Assembly (NCBI GenBank): GCA_018136815.1
Contig: CM030931.1
Span: 11,729,072-11,793,071 of the forward strand
Direction of reading: 5' to 3'
DNA: 64,000 nt
Source: Isochrysis galbana
Taxonomy: Eukaryota > Haptophyta > Isochrysidales > Isochrysidaceae
Of this stretch, positions 1-10,231 are shown in pieces; positions within the stretch are counted from its first letter, which is position 1; every line of letters begins with the position of its first letter. The position numbers and the translations under genes are program-made. The notes under the pieces are model-generated. The model searched no databases. It had not been told where the DNA came from and saw only the letters and a program-made list of their open reading frames with translations.

Positions 1-1390
1 GGATCCAAAGGGTGTTCTTGTCTCCACGTTTCGCTCGCTATGTTCCGTTGCTTCTTGTTCCGATTCTGACCTCTGGTCAGCCCAAGTTCCAGGTTCCAGG
101 TCTCTGTTTCCAAGTTCACCGCTCGACATCGGGAGACGTCTCGATCTTAGTCGGGGGGTGTCGCATTCATCCTAGATGATGCGATTTCCAGGCTCTTGTT
201 TCCAGGTCCTTCGTCGTGCGGCCACACGGCGAAGCTCAGGTACATCTAGGTTGGTAGGGTTCGTCCCTAGCGATCTAGAATTCGAGTTCTCGTTTCGTTC
301 CTTCTAGCCTGTTTGTCAGGTCTAGATTCCAGGTTTCCTCCTTTCGGGTAATCTTTACCTAAAGGAGCCAGGTCGCCTGTTGCTCGCTGCGCGCTTGTCT
401 CAGGCTCTCGGGTTACCTTGTGAAGGCTTGTTTAGCTTCTTGCAAGGCTTGTTGTTTCTTGTTGGGTTCCGGTTCTTTCTTGGGACCTGCTGACTTTCGT
501 TGTTGTCCAGGCCTGTTCTTCGTAGGTTCTGCTTGGCCTGGTTAGGGTTTCGTTGAATCCCCGCGTTCGGCGTTTGGCGTTGGCGTTCGGAAATTTCCTC
601 TCACATTCCCTAGGTCCGCTACCCTTGGCTTGTAGGTCCTTGCTTCTTTCTTCTCGGTCAAGGTTTTGGCGAGCGAGTCGGTTGCTCTATCCGCTCGAGA
701 TTTGAGGTTTAATTTGCTATCTCCCCTTGGAGACCGGTGTAGGTTCGCTTCCTAGGTGAGGGAATCTTTCCCCTTGATGCAAGCTACATGCAAGCCTTGG
801 CCCCTTTGGTGTTTCTTCCCCTTGGTTGCTACTCAGGGTTGTTCGTTAGAAGCGTCTAGAAGGTTCACGCTCAACGGCAAGATTTCCTCTGTCGTGAAGA
901 TATCTCGTTGCGATCTGTATCCAAAGTGATCGCCGTGGTCGCGCGACAGGACGCTCCCCTTCGGACTCTCCGCTACGTGGGAAGTTACAACGGAGACACG
1001 CTCCGGCCGTCGCTGCGGAGTCTCTCTCTCTCTCGCTCTCTCTCTCCGTCTCTCGCGACGTGTTTGAGTTATCGGTGATTTGGGGTCGCGGTTGCTTGAT
1101 AATTTGCTTGGTTTGGGTGAATGATTCCGGTGTGTTCGTGAGTCGGTGTATCCTGTTGTTCTCAGCTCCGTTGTCCGTCGTTGTTCGCTGCGTCGCTGCA
1201 CTCAAGCAGCCTAGGCTCCCTCCCTGAGGGAAGAGTTCTTTGTAGGTCTAACAATCTCTTACAACCCATCACACTAGGGCCGCTAGGAGCGCCTCGCCGC
1301 CCCACAGCCCTTCGTTCGCCGTTCGTTCCCCGTCCATACACCCGAATGGGGTTGCCCGACCCAGTCCAGAATTTCATTCACCCGACTCCC
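1..1390. other. Gene-free T-rich stretch, probable retroelement leader relic
   Basis: No open frame here looks like a protein. The top strand is T-rich with repeated ttccaggt-like words near 80-200. At 1018-1060 it has a short CT microsatellite like the one at 35740-35765 in the leader of the large retroelement. Because the next 240 bases match that element's leader more clearly, this is probably its upstream part. That is inference from layout, not an alignment. Confidence 0.3.
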
Positions 1391-1628
1391 GGTGGGGAGG
1401 AGGGACAAAGCGCCGCGCTAGCCGCCGGTGCCGCTCGCGACGGAGTGGCTCAGAGCCCTCCGGTAGCGCTCGACTCGACATTTTTCCTTTACTGTTATTT
1501 CTTCTTGCTTCTGAGACATCGCGAATGCGACACCCCCAAGCCCCGAGTCTTCCGAGTAATCCTTTCGAGTCTACGAGTCCCTACGAGTCCAAAACAAGCG
1601 GCATCTGCTTGCTGCGCCCTTGCTGTGT
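1391..1628 (+). mobile_element. Truncated copy of the retroelement leader and Gag start
   Basis: The stretch from about 1540 to 1625 (cgagtctacgagtccctacg and flanks) matches the reverse complement of about 60880-60985 almost base for base. Upstream, around 1411-1440, a frame reads SAALAAGA. This resembles SALAAGAPS near the start of the intact-looking frame at 36808 and ALAAGAPS in the copy at 60745-60775. I read it as a 5' fragment of the same family. No Gag core follows; the hAT end begins at about 1633. Confidence 0.5.
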
Positions 1629-1632
1629 CTAG

Positions 1633-1740
1633 GCCTAGGTAGAAATATGTAGTTTTTCTTGCCCAAATATGTAGTAAAAATATGTCGAAATATGTAGGAA
1701 ATCCGCCCAAATATGTAGAAAATATGTAGTGAAAGAATGT
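1633..1740 (-). repeat. Subterminal repeats of a hAT element (AAATATGTAG cluster)
   Basis: At least six copies of aaatatgtag or one-base variants lie within about 100 bases, just inside a possible terminus beginning cctaggtagaaatatg. Short subterminal repeats that bind transposase are usual at hAT ends. The transposase tail lies 150 bases further in on the minus strand, so this would be the element's 3' end. Confidence 0.5.
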
Positions 1741-1886
1741 GCGGTGCGAAGCGTCTCTCTGCCTCAAAAAAGTCGAATGTACCCACCCGCCACACCCACA
1801 CACCACACCAGCCACAAAAGAACCAAAAAGAGCTAGATAGAGCACACTTTGCACCTGAATGAAACACAAGATCATTAGCATTAGCA

Positions 1887-2405
1887 TTAGTTAGACCCAG
1901 ACACGCCGACGCTCTGCTCCTGGTTGCGCTCGTTGCGATTGTAACGCAACATGAGGGACGCGGACACTTGATCTGCAAGGGAGCTACCCCTCACAGATGG
2001 AAACATACTAGCAAGAAGAGAAAAGACACGCTCACTTGATGCTGAGTTGGGGGAGAGACAAAAGCATATCCTTGCAGCCGTGGCCCATGTTGGACACTTG
2101 GAACGATTGGCTGCCCACCACATTAAGACTTGCTTCGAGTATGCGGGCACATCAGATTGATCAAATTGTGCACCAGCACATGCCACGAGATAAGATGGAA
2201 GCTCAGCGTGTAGATGAGCCGATACAACGTGTGCAAAAGGAGGAAGACTTGAGAGTTGTTGCACCCATAAAGCATTGACCTTTCCCTGAGAAGCGAAGCT
2301 CGGATCAAACGCTCGCAGCAAGCCGGTGATGCGGTGCTGCTCTTTGCACCGGAATGGGCGGGCACAATTGTCTGTCAACCGGTCCTCTAGATATTGGAAC
2401 GCCCC
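1887..2405 (-). pseudogene. hAT-family transposase, C-terminal fragment
   Basis: The minus-strand frame ends with the hAT C-terminal dimerisation domain. It has a VLMWWAANRSKCPTWATAAR segment, then SPNSASSERVFSLLASMF, then a conserved Arg/Leu tail (RGSSLADQVSASLMLRYNR). This matches the family's Trp-rich helix and SSASSERVFS signature. Recognisable protein starts near 2400 (FQYLEDRLT). Upstream the frame runs into a different GC-rich repeat carrying a palindrome at 2446-2464, so the N-terminal BED finger and most of the RNase-H-like catalytic core are missing. The fragment cannot encode an active enzyme but could once have mobilised small elements of hAT type. Confidence 0.75.
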
Positions 2406-2930
2406 TTGTACATGCGGCGGCCGCCGTCGGCGCAGTGGCGGGACCCTATCGTTTATAACGATAGTTCTGGGGCGTCGCAGCACAAGGACGGGGACGAGGA
2501 GCAGACGGGAGAGGCACGAGGGGGCGCTCGAGCGGCGATGCTGAGCGTACTTGGGACACCGAGGGAAAACGTCACGCACGGGGGGGAGGGAATCGCGCGG
2601 GAAAGAACTAGACAAAAGGAGGCTGGAAACTCAAGGAAGCACTCGGGGAGAAACGGGAGGGGAGAGAAGGGGGAGGGCTTCCGCGGGGAGCCGGGGAGAG
2701 GAGAGGAGAAGGGAGGGGGGGCGGACCGATACGGGACGATACGGGAAGAAGGGAGCTGGGGCGCGGCGACGGAGAGGGAGTCGCGCGGGAAGACCTAAAA
2801 ATGGAATGTACGAGGGGGAAGTGTACAAGCCCCCCCCCCTTTACCCACGACACCAAAGAAAGAGGAAGCACGAGTCACGGGCCTTGCTCTGACAAGATGC
2901 AAATGCACCAAAATATGCAAGCCTGAAGCC
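2406..2930. other. Gene-free GA-rich stretch with palindrome
   Basis: Purine-rich top strand (gggagaggagagg-type) without credible coding frames. A near-perfect palindrome at 2446-2464 (arms CTATCGTT/AACGATAG) recurs at 58927-58944 with a shorter spacer, suggesting a terminus of an unrecognised repeat family. Confidence 0.4.
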
Positions 2931-3080
2931 TGGGCTTGACGCCATGGGGAATCCGAATCTGTCTTGTGCGTCAGTAGCAACACGGGGGACTGTTCAACTG
3001 TGAGTGTGGGCGCGCACCCTACACGAATATTCATGCCTATAATAGCTATAGCCTTCAGATGGGCAGGAATACAACAAATA
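2930..3080 (+). repeat. Dispersed repeat, inverted partner at 35477-35620
   Basis: The order atggggaatccgaatctgt, cttgtgcgtcagt, acgaatattcatgcct, cttcagatgggcaggaatac is shared with the reverse complement of 35477-35620, with scattered mismatches and short indels. The other copy lies beside a LINE endonuclease fragment. Neither copy holds an open frame I can name. Confidence 0.65.
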
Positions 3081-3479
3081 GGGAACAGGGCGGTAGTAGT
3101 ACCTACGACCGCTAAAGCTGCATAGCCCGGAATCTTCAAGATTTTTTTTTGAAATCTGCCTATGAAAATCCTAAATCTCACTCTTCCCACCCGTGACGAT
3201 CACGGACAGCACACTTCAACCATTTACAACAGAACAACTAAGGCCCTCTCCTCCCGTCAAATGCTAAATCAGGGGTACCTGGACAAGTGCGGCAGCACGG
3301 ACCATTCGCATACCGCCGTCTCCTGCAACACACTTGGCCACAACCTGGTAGAAGGGGCGCCCTCCCTTTGGAGCTCGGCAACGCCCTGTGCATCATCATG
3401 CAAATGATTGTGGCGAAAGGTGGACGTGCTCTCGGAAGGGCCCGCCGCCGACGCACCAGATGAGGTAGCCCGCCCCCGC

Positions 3480-4746
3480 CTAGAGCTGTCTCGCGAGCTC
3501 GGCGCGTGCGGCGCTGGCGTACGACGCGACCTGCGTGGCGGCCATCGAGACCTGCAGTGCCTGCAGCCGCTCGAAGAAGCCCTGCCGTGTCTTGAGTTCG
3601 CAGATCCGGATATCGGGCCCGAAGCGCTCCTTGAGTGAGACGACCAGGTCGTCGTATAAGCCGTCCGCCAACCCAAACTCGACCGCCTTCTTGCCTGCAA
3701 AGACGGATCCATCAAAGAGTGCCTCTCTCCTTTCGCTCCAGCTCTTGTAGTCGCCCGCCTTGCGTGCGTATGCGGCAGCCTCGGCGTGCTTAAGCCGCGC
3801 GCCGCGCGCGGCTGTCACCTTGGCCTTGAAGTCGTCGTGCAACTCCTCGAGCAGCCGCGTCTTCTTCTGAACCTCTTTTGCGTCGCGGGGCCGAAGCGGC
3901 GAGTCGCCCGTCTTGGAGGAGCCAGCGGTCAGCGTGCGGTCCTCGATGCCCCAGTTCTTGAGAAGCTCAACCAGGCCGAGGCTAGGCGAGACGACGCCGA
4001 TCGAGCCGATGATTGACGAGGGCAGCACGTGGATCTCGTCGCACGCCGAGGCGATGTAGTAGCCGCCGGACGCACACACCTCAGTGCAGTAGCAGAGCAA
4101 CTTTGTCTCGGGGTACTGCGGGCGGCGGTGAGGCGGGGATTGAGCCGACATGTGGGCGGAGCGTTGCAAGGCTGCGAGGAAGCGGATGGAAGCGTGCGCG
4201 TCATTTGACGGTCGCCAGCTCTCCTGGCGCAGAGGTGAGAGCGAAACCCACCCCTCGGTGTTCGCCATGTCTTCAGCTGGAGGCGAGAGGCGACCCGCAT
4301 GCTTTCGCCGAGGGTCCACGCGTCGAAGGGCAAGCGCCCGGCCCAGCCCAGAGCCGCCCATTCCCTCGTGCTCACCGATTTCCCGTAGCCGCCGAGCCCA
4401 CCCACAGAGCAATCCCCCCCTCCCCCCTTCTCACCTCCTTCTTGAGCTGCTGGAGCCTGGCGTGCAGCAGCGCCGACTGCGCGGGCGAGCCGCCTGGCGA
4501 GTTGATCTCTAGAACGACCGCGGGCGAGCGCATGCGGAACGCGGCACTCAGCGCGGGCTCCGCACGAGAGAGAGAGAGACCGCTGATCGAGGGGGTGCCA
4601 GAGGGCGTCTCGACCTGCCCGCATAGGCGGACGAGCGGAAGTGCTGTCTTGCCCAGCGGTGCGCGCTCGCGCAGCTCTGAGAGGACGCTTGTGGCCAGCG
4701 CTCCCGCTGCGGCGCCTGTGGCGAGGTAGCGGGCGCGGGAGAGCAT
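3480..4746 (-). CDS. SppA-like signal peptide peptidase (family S49), two exons
   Basis: Exon 1 is 4746-4435 and exon 2 is 4115-3480 (315 residues). The 319-base intron (4116-4434, GTGAGA...GCAG) joins in phase between KKE and YPETK. A hydrophobic N-terminus (residues 7-22) suggests a signal anchor or transit peptide. The INSPGGS segment (81-87) and CASGGYYIASACDEI (about 118-132) are the S49 signatures. Ser120 in ASGGYY is the expected nucleophile, and Lys172 in the SSKTGDSPLRP segment the expected general base of the Ser-Lys dyad. The family degrades cleaved signal peptides at membranes, in algae often thylakoid, though location is not proven here. Length fits short bacterial-type SppA. The coding strand just upstream of the ATG is CT-rich (4747-5125). 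The stop codon is TAG. Confidence 0.88.
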
Positions 4747-5125
4747 CTGGGCGCGCCGCGGGCGGGGCGGGGGGCAGAGGGTGGGGGAGGAGGGGAGGGG
4801 GGGAGAGGGGGACAGATAGGCGAGGGGGAGAAGAGAGGGAGAGGGAGAGGGAGAGAGGGGAAAGAGGGAGGGGGGGGGCGGGGGGGGGGGAAGAGAGAGG
4901 GAGAGAGAGAGAGGAGAAGAGAGAGAGAGGGAATGAGAGGCAGGGAGAAAGAGAGGGAGAGAAGAGAGAGAGGGAGAGAGAGTAGAGAAAGAGAGGGAGG
5001 GAGAGAGAGGGAGAGAGAAAGAGAGGGAGAGAAGAGAGAGAGGTAGAGGGATAGAAAGAGAGGGAGAGAAGGAAGAGAGGGAGAGAGAGAGCGAGTGAAG
5101 AGAGAGAGGGGGGGCGGGGGCACCG
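4747..5125 (-). promoter_or_regulatory. CT-rich leader/promoter of the S49 peptidase gene
   Basis: On the coding (minus) strand almost every base is C or T for nearly 380 bases directly before the ATG, as imperfect CT and CCTCT runs. Similar tracts precede most other genes in the window, so this is probably 5' leader or core promoter. I see no TATA box. Confidence 0.45.
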
Positions 5126-5372
5126 AGAGGAGAGCGCTGGGAAGGAAGCGAGCTCTTCGCTAGAGTACCCTAGAGTAGCTTTCTACTTTCTACCTCTACG
5201 TACTTTCGCTAGCCGGAGCGCCCCTCCGTGCACCCTCAGCCTACAGTAAGGGTGCAACATTAAGGTGGTTCCCTAGGATTTATAAGAGGGGGTCACTTGG
5301 CGGGTGAGCGGCGGGTGCGCGCGAGCCAGCGAGGAGCTCTCCCAGGCAGAGGGAGGCTGACAGCCATGCTAT

Positions 5373-5864
5373 ATGGCATGCCATTGTTGGAGCACCCGCT
5401 GGACTTCGCCCCAGGGCCACCAGGGGGAGTCTCTGTCGGCGGGGCTGCGGGCCCCGAGACCGTTCCAGAGCGCGTTTGTGTGTTTCAAGTCCAGCGTGGC
5501 CAGAATGCGACGTCATCGGCGCTGGTGTGCCCGCTGTGTGACCCCGGAAGGGATGCTGAGGCGGCGGCCTTCGTGGCACAGGAAGTGGCACAAAGCAAGG
5601 TGCCGGATTTTTCGGGAGAGTGGCTCGAGGGCGTGCCTCTCGATGCGGAAGGCCAGCGCGTGGGACTGTTAGATGGAGATGCATTCGCCGGTCCCCGGAT
5701 ACAAGAACAAGATCGACAAGAACAGGCGCTTTTGCACGCGCCTGGGCATAGTGAGGGCACTGTCCCGAACCCAGAAGGGCCACAGGTCCAAGCTACCCGA
5801 TTGTGTGGAGGCGAAGATTCAGCAGTTGTGCGACCGTTATTCGGTAGTCGGATATTCGGAGTGA
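5373..5864 (+). pseudogene. Possible broken gene, unknown protein
   Basis: One frame reads a basic Cys/His-containing protein (KSSVARMRRHRRWCARC, then WHRKWHKARCRIFRESG). It meets a stop at 5670, then continues in the same frame with a well-formed sequence (PGYKNKIDKNRRFCTRLG, RTQKGHRSKLPDCVEAKIQQ) to 5864. Continuation past a single stop suggests decay or an unspotted intron. I recognise no family. An overlapping longer frame (5297-5953) looks like composition-driven noise. Confidence 0.25.
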
Positions 5865-5958
5865 TATTTAGGTCCGGGGCAGGGGTGCTCAGCACAAGAA
5901 TAGGGCCGGCTGTGAGTGAAAGGGAGTGCTTGCAGTGGCATACATGGGTGTAATGAGA

Positions 5959-6168
5959 CTATATGTCAACGTTCAGTGTCTCCAATTTCGAAAATTCATT
6001 CAATACTTGCGTTAATCTCGTCTTTGCGGCCCCATACAGGAAGCGCTCACGTTTTTGGTATAGAAGGTGGCGCGGGGGAGGAATAACTTCATGAAACTGC
6101 CTTTCTGAGACGGTAGATCTCTGACGAAAGTCTTGATTCAGGTCTGTGTGGGCAACCCACGATCCCAT
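5959..6168 (-). CDS. Short hypothetical frame, possibly a last exon
   Basis: A 69-residue frame of ordinary protein composition (RQFHEVIPPPRHLLYQKRER, LTQVLNEFSKLETL) ends in a stop at 5959. GC content is lower than in neighbouring genes. No homologue is recognised and no upstream exon could be tied to it. Confidence 0.2.
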   Translation of the reverse strand: MGSWVAHTDLNQDFRQRSTVSERQFHEVIPPPRHLLYQKRERFLYGAAKTRLTQVLNEFSKLETLNVDI

Positions 6169-7552
6169 GCATCCAAGCGAAGCTTTTGACCGAGAACGAG
6201 AACGAGAGAATTATAACGATAAATACCGAACGACGAAGAGAAGAGCGAAGCCTAACGAGTGTCGATTCGCGAATGCGACAAGTAATAATGGAGTAATGGA
6301 GGAATGTAATAAGTCTAGACGTCTAGCTAGACTAGACTTGTGACTGGTTGCGTGAAAGCTTTTGAGGATGGTTATGAGCTGTGGCAAAACATAATTGTTA
6401 TCATTCATGCGTTTGTATTTCACTTTACCCTATCTAGGTTTAGTTATGGCGGGCCGCGCGCAGCGCGAAGCTTCGACGCCGTTCGTGTAGTTAACTGCGA
6501 AGGAGACTTGCTCAGCCCTAGTTGCTTGCGAGTCAATAGTAGTTACTTGCGAGTTGGGGGCAGTTAGTTAACTACTTGCGCTATTTAGGAGGTAGCTAAC
6601 AACCACTAACTGAGTTAACTAGTTAACTGCTTCTCCTAGTCCCTAGCCTTGTTTCGCATCTGCAATCATCGAACACCATTACTAAGATAATCAGCCTCAT
6701 TATTAACGTATCTACCATGTCCTCTTTGTGGGACCTCGCTGGCGACCCCCAGGCGAGCTACGCGCCCCTCGGTGGTTTTGTTTTTGATCTGCGAGGGTTT
6801 TGTTTTCGCGTAGGCCCCCCACACTCACCCAAATATCCACCAAGTATCCAACGCTCCCACCCAAATATCCGGAGATAGCTGGTTCTGCCAAAATCAGCCC
6901 AAATATCCAGTAGATATATCCGGATATTTCTGCCAACCCCAATGTAGCGGGGAATTTTAAGAAGATTTTTTTTACGATGAATGCGACACTCGCGTCCTCT
7001 CTTGGAGTCCATGCTAGGGAAAACCCCTTTCGGGTAAAACAACGCAAGGGGCGGGGGGGGGGGGGGGGCACTCGTGAAGCCAGGGGCCCAGAGCGCTAAT
7101 CTCTCTCGCCGTAGCGAGTATGGACGTGGCGAGCTGCGCGCACTCCCCCCTTGCCCTACTCCCCCCTTGCCCTTTGGCTGCCATCGCTAAAACGGTTGTC
7201 TCATGTCTCATGGTTTTTCTGGCATTAGTTAGGCATGCGTACCAAGTGTTAGACCAAGTTCAACACTCCAGCAAGAACAGCACACACCACCCAACGCAGA
7301 CGCGCGAGCAGATTCGTGACCCCGGAGCACAACACAAAACCCAATCCTGACGGCCCGCTCATGTTAGTCTGGGGAGCACGCAGATAGTGAGCCGGTCGCC
7401 AGTCGCTCGCGAGTTGGGTCCGTGGCGCGAGTGGAGGCTTGGGGGAATACGACGCAACTACGAAGCTCTTCTCGACCCCCACACGCTCTCTCTCAGCTCG
7501 TAGTCCGTGGTGCACGCCATCAATTCAGGTGATATGCGGTGATGCACAAGAG
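6169..7552. other. Gene-free repeat stretch with CCAAATATCC cluster
   Basis: Around 6480-6640 the words gttaactac/agttaact recur. At 6815-6935 there are several ccaaatatcc copies (the reverse complement also occurs), resembling the subterminal repeats of hAT-type elements. At 6945-6975 a tract (tttaagaagatttttttt) mirrors 8994-9023. A poly-G run lies at about 7052-7068. No coding frame is convincing. Confidence 0.4.
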
Positions 7553-8422
7553 TTACGCCTGGGCAATGACGTGCTTGAAGTGGCACTTTTGTCCGTGCGA
7601 ACACTCGCCCCTCTGAAAGGCAAAGCAGACGCGTGGCGGCCGCTTCCGCCTGGACGCGGTTGTCCATGTCCCCTCACTATCTTGCAGCCGCACCCCCATC
7701 GCCAAGAGCTGCGCGCGCAGTGCGTCGGCGCCCGCATAGTCGCCGCTCGCGCGCAGCTCGGCCCGCTTCGCCACTAGCTTGTTGACCTTCGCGTCGTCCA
7801 CCTGCGGCGCGTCCTCCTTAACAGACGTGCAATAGCGGGCTTGGTGCCCCTCCTCGCCACATATGTAGCACGCTGTGTTGCCTCGCTCGATGGTGCAGTC
7901 TGCCGCCTGGTGGCCAGTGCTGCCGCAGTTGAAACAGCGCTCCTTCGCGGCGGCAGCCGCCGCAATCGCTGTGGGGCAGTGGCGCGCGCGGTGATCGTCG
8001 GCGCCGCAGCGGTAGCAGCCGGTCACTGAGCCCTTCTCTTTGGGACATCCGGCCGCCTCATGCCCCTTCTTGCCGCAGTTGAAGCAGCGTGTCTTGTTCT
8101 GGTTGCGCTCGACGAGTGCGTCCCACCAAGAGCTCGAGGGCTGCTGGTCCTCCTCCTCCTTTCCCTTCCTCTTCCTCTTCTTCTTAGCCTGCTGCTGCTG
8201 CTGCTGCTGCTGCTTGTCCTGCTGCCCCTTGGGCTGCCCTGCATGGCTCTCGGCATGGCGCTGCCGCTTGTGTTGCTTGCACGATGAGCAGCGGACTGCG
8301 GCAGAGAGGGGGAAGCCCTGCTGGGCAAAGTAGGCCTGCGAGCGAGCGGTGAAGGTGAACGCGGAGCCGCAGTCCTTGCAGGTGATCTGCTGGTCCTCCG
8401 CAGCCGTCTCCGCCTCGGGCAT
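7553..8422 (-). CDS. CCHC/CCCH multi-zinc-finger nucleic-acid-binding protein
   Basis: A single 289-residue exon. In order: an N-terminal zinc-ribbon-like module (CKDCGS at 15-20 with CSSC at 45-48); a poly-Gln and Lys/Arg-rich low-complexity stretch (65-95); four CCHC knuckles at about 113-126 (CFNCGKKGHEAAGC), 136-149, 163-176 and 185-198; an AELRASGDYAGADALRAQLL helix pair followed by GVRLQDSEGTW, like the tail motif of cysteinyl-tRNA synthetases; and a C-terminal CCCH finger (CFAFQRGECSHGQKCHFKH, 266-284). CCHC arrays of this type (CNBP/Gis2-like) bind single-stranded RNA or DNA. Retroviral Gag is unlikely because no capsid precedes the knuckles. The stop is TAA; a CT-rich leader precedes the ATG. 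A role in RNA metabolism is inference. Confidence 0.85.
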   Translation of the reverse strand: MPEAETAAEDQQITCKDCGSAFTFTARSQAYFAQQGFPLSAAVRCSSCKQHKRQRHAESHAGQPKGQQDKQQQQQQQQAKKKRKRKGKEEEDQQPSSSWWDALVERNQNKTRCFNCGKKGHEAAGCPKEKGSVTGCYRCGADDHRARHCPTAIAAAAAAKERCFNCGSTGHQAADCTIERGNTACYICGEEGHQARYCTSVKEDAPQVDDAKVNKLVAKRAELRASGDYAGADALRAQLLAMGVRLQDSEGTWTTASRRKRPPRVCFAFQRGECSHGQKCHFKHVIAQA

Positions 8423-8429
8423 CGCAGGG

Positions 8430-8580
8430 GGTTGGGTGGGGGAGAAGGAGAGGAGAGGGGGAGTGGGGTGGGAGGGAGAGGGAGAGAGGGCGCGAGGAGG
8501 GGAGGAGAGAGACAGCAGAGGGGGGGAGGGAGGGAGGAGGGAGAAAGGGAGAGAGAGAGAGAGAGATGAGAGAGAGAGAT

Positions 8581-8619
<39 letters not shown>

Positions 8620-8632
8620 GAGAGCGTCAGAG
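8430..8632 (-). promoter_or_regulatory. CT-rich leader of the zinc-finger gene
   Basis: The minus strand is nearly pure C/T, ending in a (CT)n microsatellite at 8555-8625, immediately upstream of the ATG at 8422. It has the same arrangement as other genes in the window. Confidence 0.45.
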
Positions 8633-8683
8633 TTTTATTGTTGTGTTAGTATAACCTTAGTGCTGCGGCACCGTAGCCCTTCG

Positions 8684-8772
8684 ACGGCAACGGAGCCCCT
8701 CCCCCGCGATGGGGTGTGTGCGCGGTTGGCGCATGGCTCGTCCGGTGTATGTGGCTAGGAATGCTAGCCAAC
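8684..8772 (+). repeat. Dispersed repeat, inverted partner just beyond the telomere gap
   Basis: About 89 bases (cggcaacggagcccctcccc through ggcgcatggctcgtcc to gctagccaac) match the reverse complement of 18690-18780 with few differences. The short motif agtataaccttagt sits just before it at 8649 and again at 17409, next to the TTAGGG array. Confidence 0.75.
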
Positions 8773-9828
8773 AAGATTTCATACGACGCTATAAGTTCTA
8801 ACGTGGTACCCCCGCCGAGAGGTCACCGCAATCTCCATGACAGCAGCGCGCGCGTCGACGCTCAAGGGTGCAACACATCATCGAATGGACTCGACAAATT
8901 CGATGAAAATCTTTCCCTCGAATTTGTGGCTGCCGAGCGGGCCACACGTTCCCACAACTAGTGGGACCTGGACAATATGGTCAGTCTACACAAAAAAATC
9001 TTCTTAAAAATCCCCGCTACATGCGCGGCATGAGTCATGCATGAGGCAGTGTTCTTGTGTACCTCCCTGCCAGGGCGCATGGGTTCACGTTGACACGCCC
9101 TCGAGGGCCCATTACAGTAGCTTGGGCAAGGTGTTGAAAAAAACTTTTAAAATTCTCGCCTCGCGCGTAGCCATGGGGTTAACTACTGTAGCCACGCCCA
9201 TTTCCCTTCCTCTCCCTCACTTCCCGCCTTGCGGCGACTCCCCTTGTGCTCTACTTAGGGGCCCAGGTTGCGGGGGGGGCGGGGTCGGGCGGGGTGCACC
9301 GGCCCCCGGTGGTCTTTCCTCGCCTTCCTCCTGTGCCTCCGGGTGGCCCGTTAGAATAAAAAATTTTTCCAACTGGGAAGGTGCTGGTCCGAAGTTTTTT
9401 CTTCAGTGAAGGTGCAGGTGAAGGTGAGAGTGCAGGAACTGCAGGTGCAGGTGAAGACACGGTGAACGGGGCGCGCTGGGCGGCCAGTAGCCCGCCAAGG
9501 TGGCTGTTGATCGTGCTCGCGTGGGATTGCAAGTTGAGAGCCAAAATTGATCAAGTGGTGGGGCACACCACCCATGTTATCGGAAAAAATAAGCAGGCAC
9601 CTGCACTGCACGCACACTCCTTCACTCCAACTGCGGCATCGACGCCACATACAGCTGCGGAGCCCGCGCGCGCACATCAAATCCCGCGCGCACACACCCG
9701 TTCTATTCAATACAAGATCCTCAAGCTGATTCATTCACTTATGCGGACATGGGAAGCGCAGCAGCGGAAGTGCAGCAGCAACACAACAGCCCCGCGCTGA
9801 ACACATCAAGCCAGCGGGGGGCCCATTT
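8773..9828. other. Gene-free stretch with relics of two repeat families
   Basis: A degenerate copy of the GC-rich family best seen at 19226-19870 lies at about 9225-9345 (cggcgactccccttgtgctc, cccccggtggtctttcctcg). An A-rich end motif (aaaaaaatcttcttaaaaat) is at 8994. A 170-bp unit at 9432-9601 is described separately. No coding frame is supported. Confidence 0.5.
9432..9601 (+). repeat. 170-bp near-identical direct repeat, copy 1
   Basis: From gcaggaactgcaggtgcagg to aataagcaggcacc this segment is repeated at 16550-16719 with about four differences by eye. The flanks differ, so it is a discrete dispersed unit. It has no coding frame longer than chance. Confidence 0.85.
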
Positions 9829-10231
9829 TCAGAGGCTGGGCACGTTGTTGTCGCTGTCGCTCGAACATGCTCCCTCCGCTATTTCACCCTGCTGCGTTTC
9901 CTCGTGCTGTTCGTCCGTCTCGACTCCGGCTGATTCCAGACGCGTGCGCTCCCTGCCGATCTTGTAGAAGAAGACAGCCAGCACTGTGCGAGCAGTGCTT
10001 GCGCCAGACCTGTGGTACATGCGAGACAGTAGCACATGGGCGTCACCAATCTCCTTGAAAACAGCGGGCGCTGCAGCGCCGGCGACGTGAAGGCTGCTTT
10101 CATCTGCTGTAAGCTTAACAACTGCCGTGAAGACCGCCGACTTTCCGTGCCGAAGATCTTGGTGGTATGTGAAGTGGGAGTGCAGGTCGTACTTGAAGAG
10201 GAAGTCAACGAAGATGAGCTGCAGGCACGTG
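9829..10231 (-). pseudogene. Orphan coding exon, unknown protein
   Basis: The minus strand carries a well-formed frame beginning after a GCAG acceptor-like site: DSTCLQLIFVDFLFKYDLHS, HGKSAVFTAVVKLTADESSL, GDAHVLLSRMYHRSG, TARTVLAVFFYKIGRERT, then an acidic tail and a stop. Mixed hydrophobic/charged composition and codon use look real. The only ATG (10035) cuts the protein in half, and no matching upstream exon was found. It is either the last exon of a gene whose other exons I missed or a gene fragment. Family unknown. Confidence 0.4.

Noticed and set aside
4013-4729. Long plus-strand frames over the S49 peptidase
   Set aside because: Antisense shadows; the minus strand has matching family motifs and splice sites.
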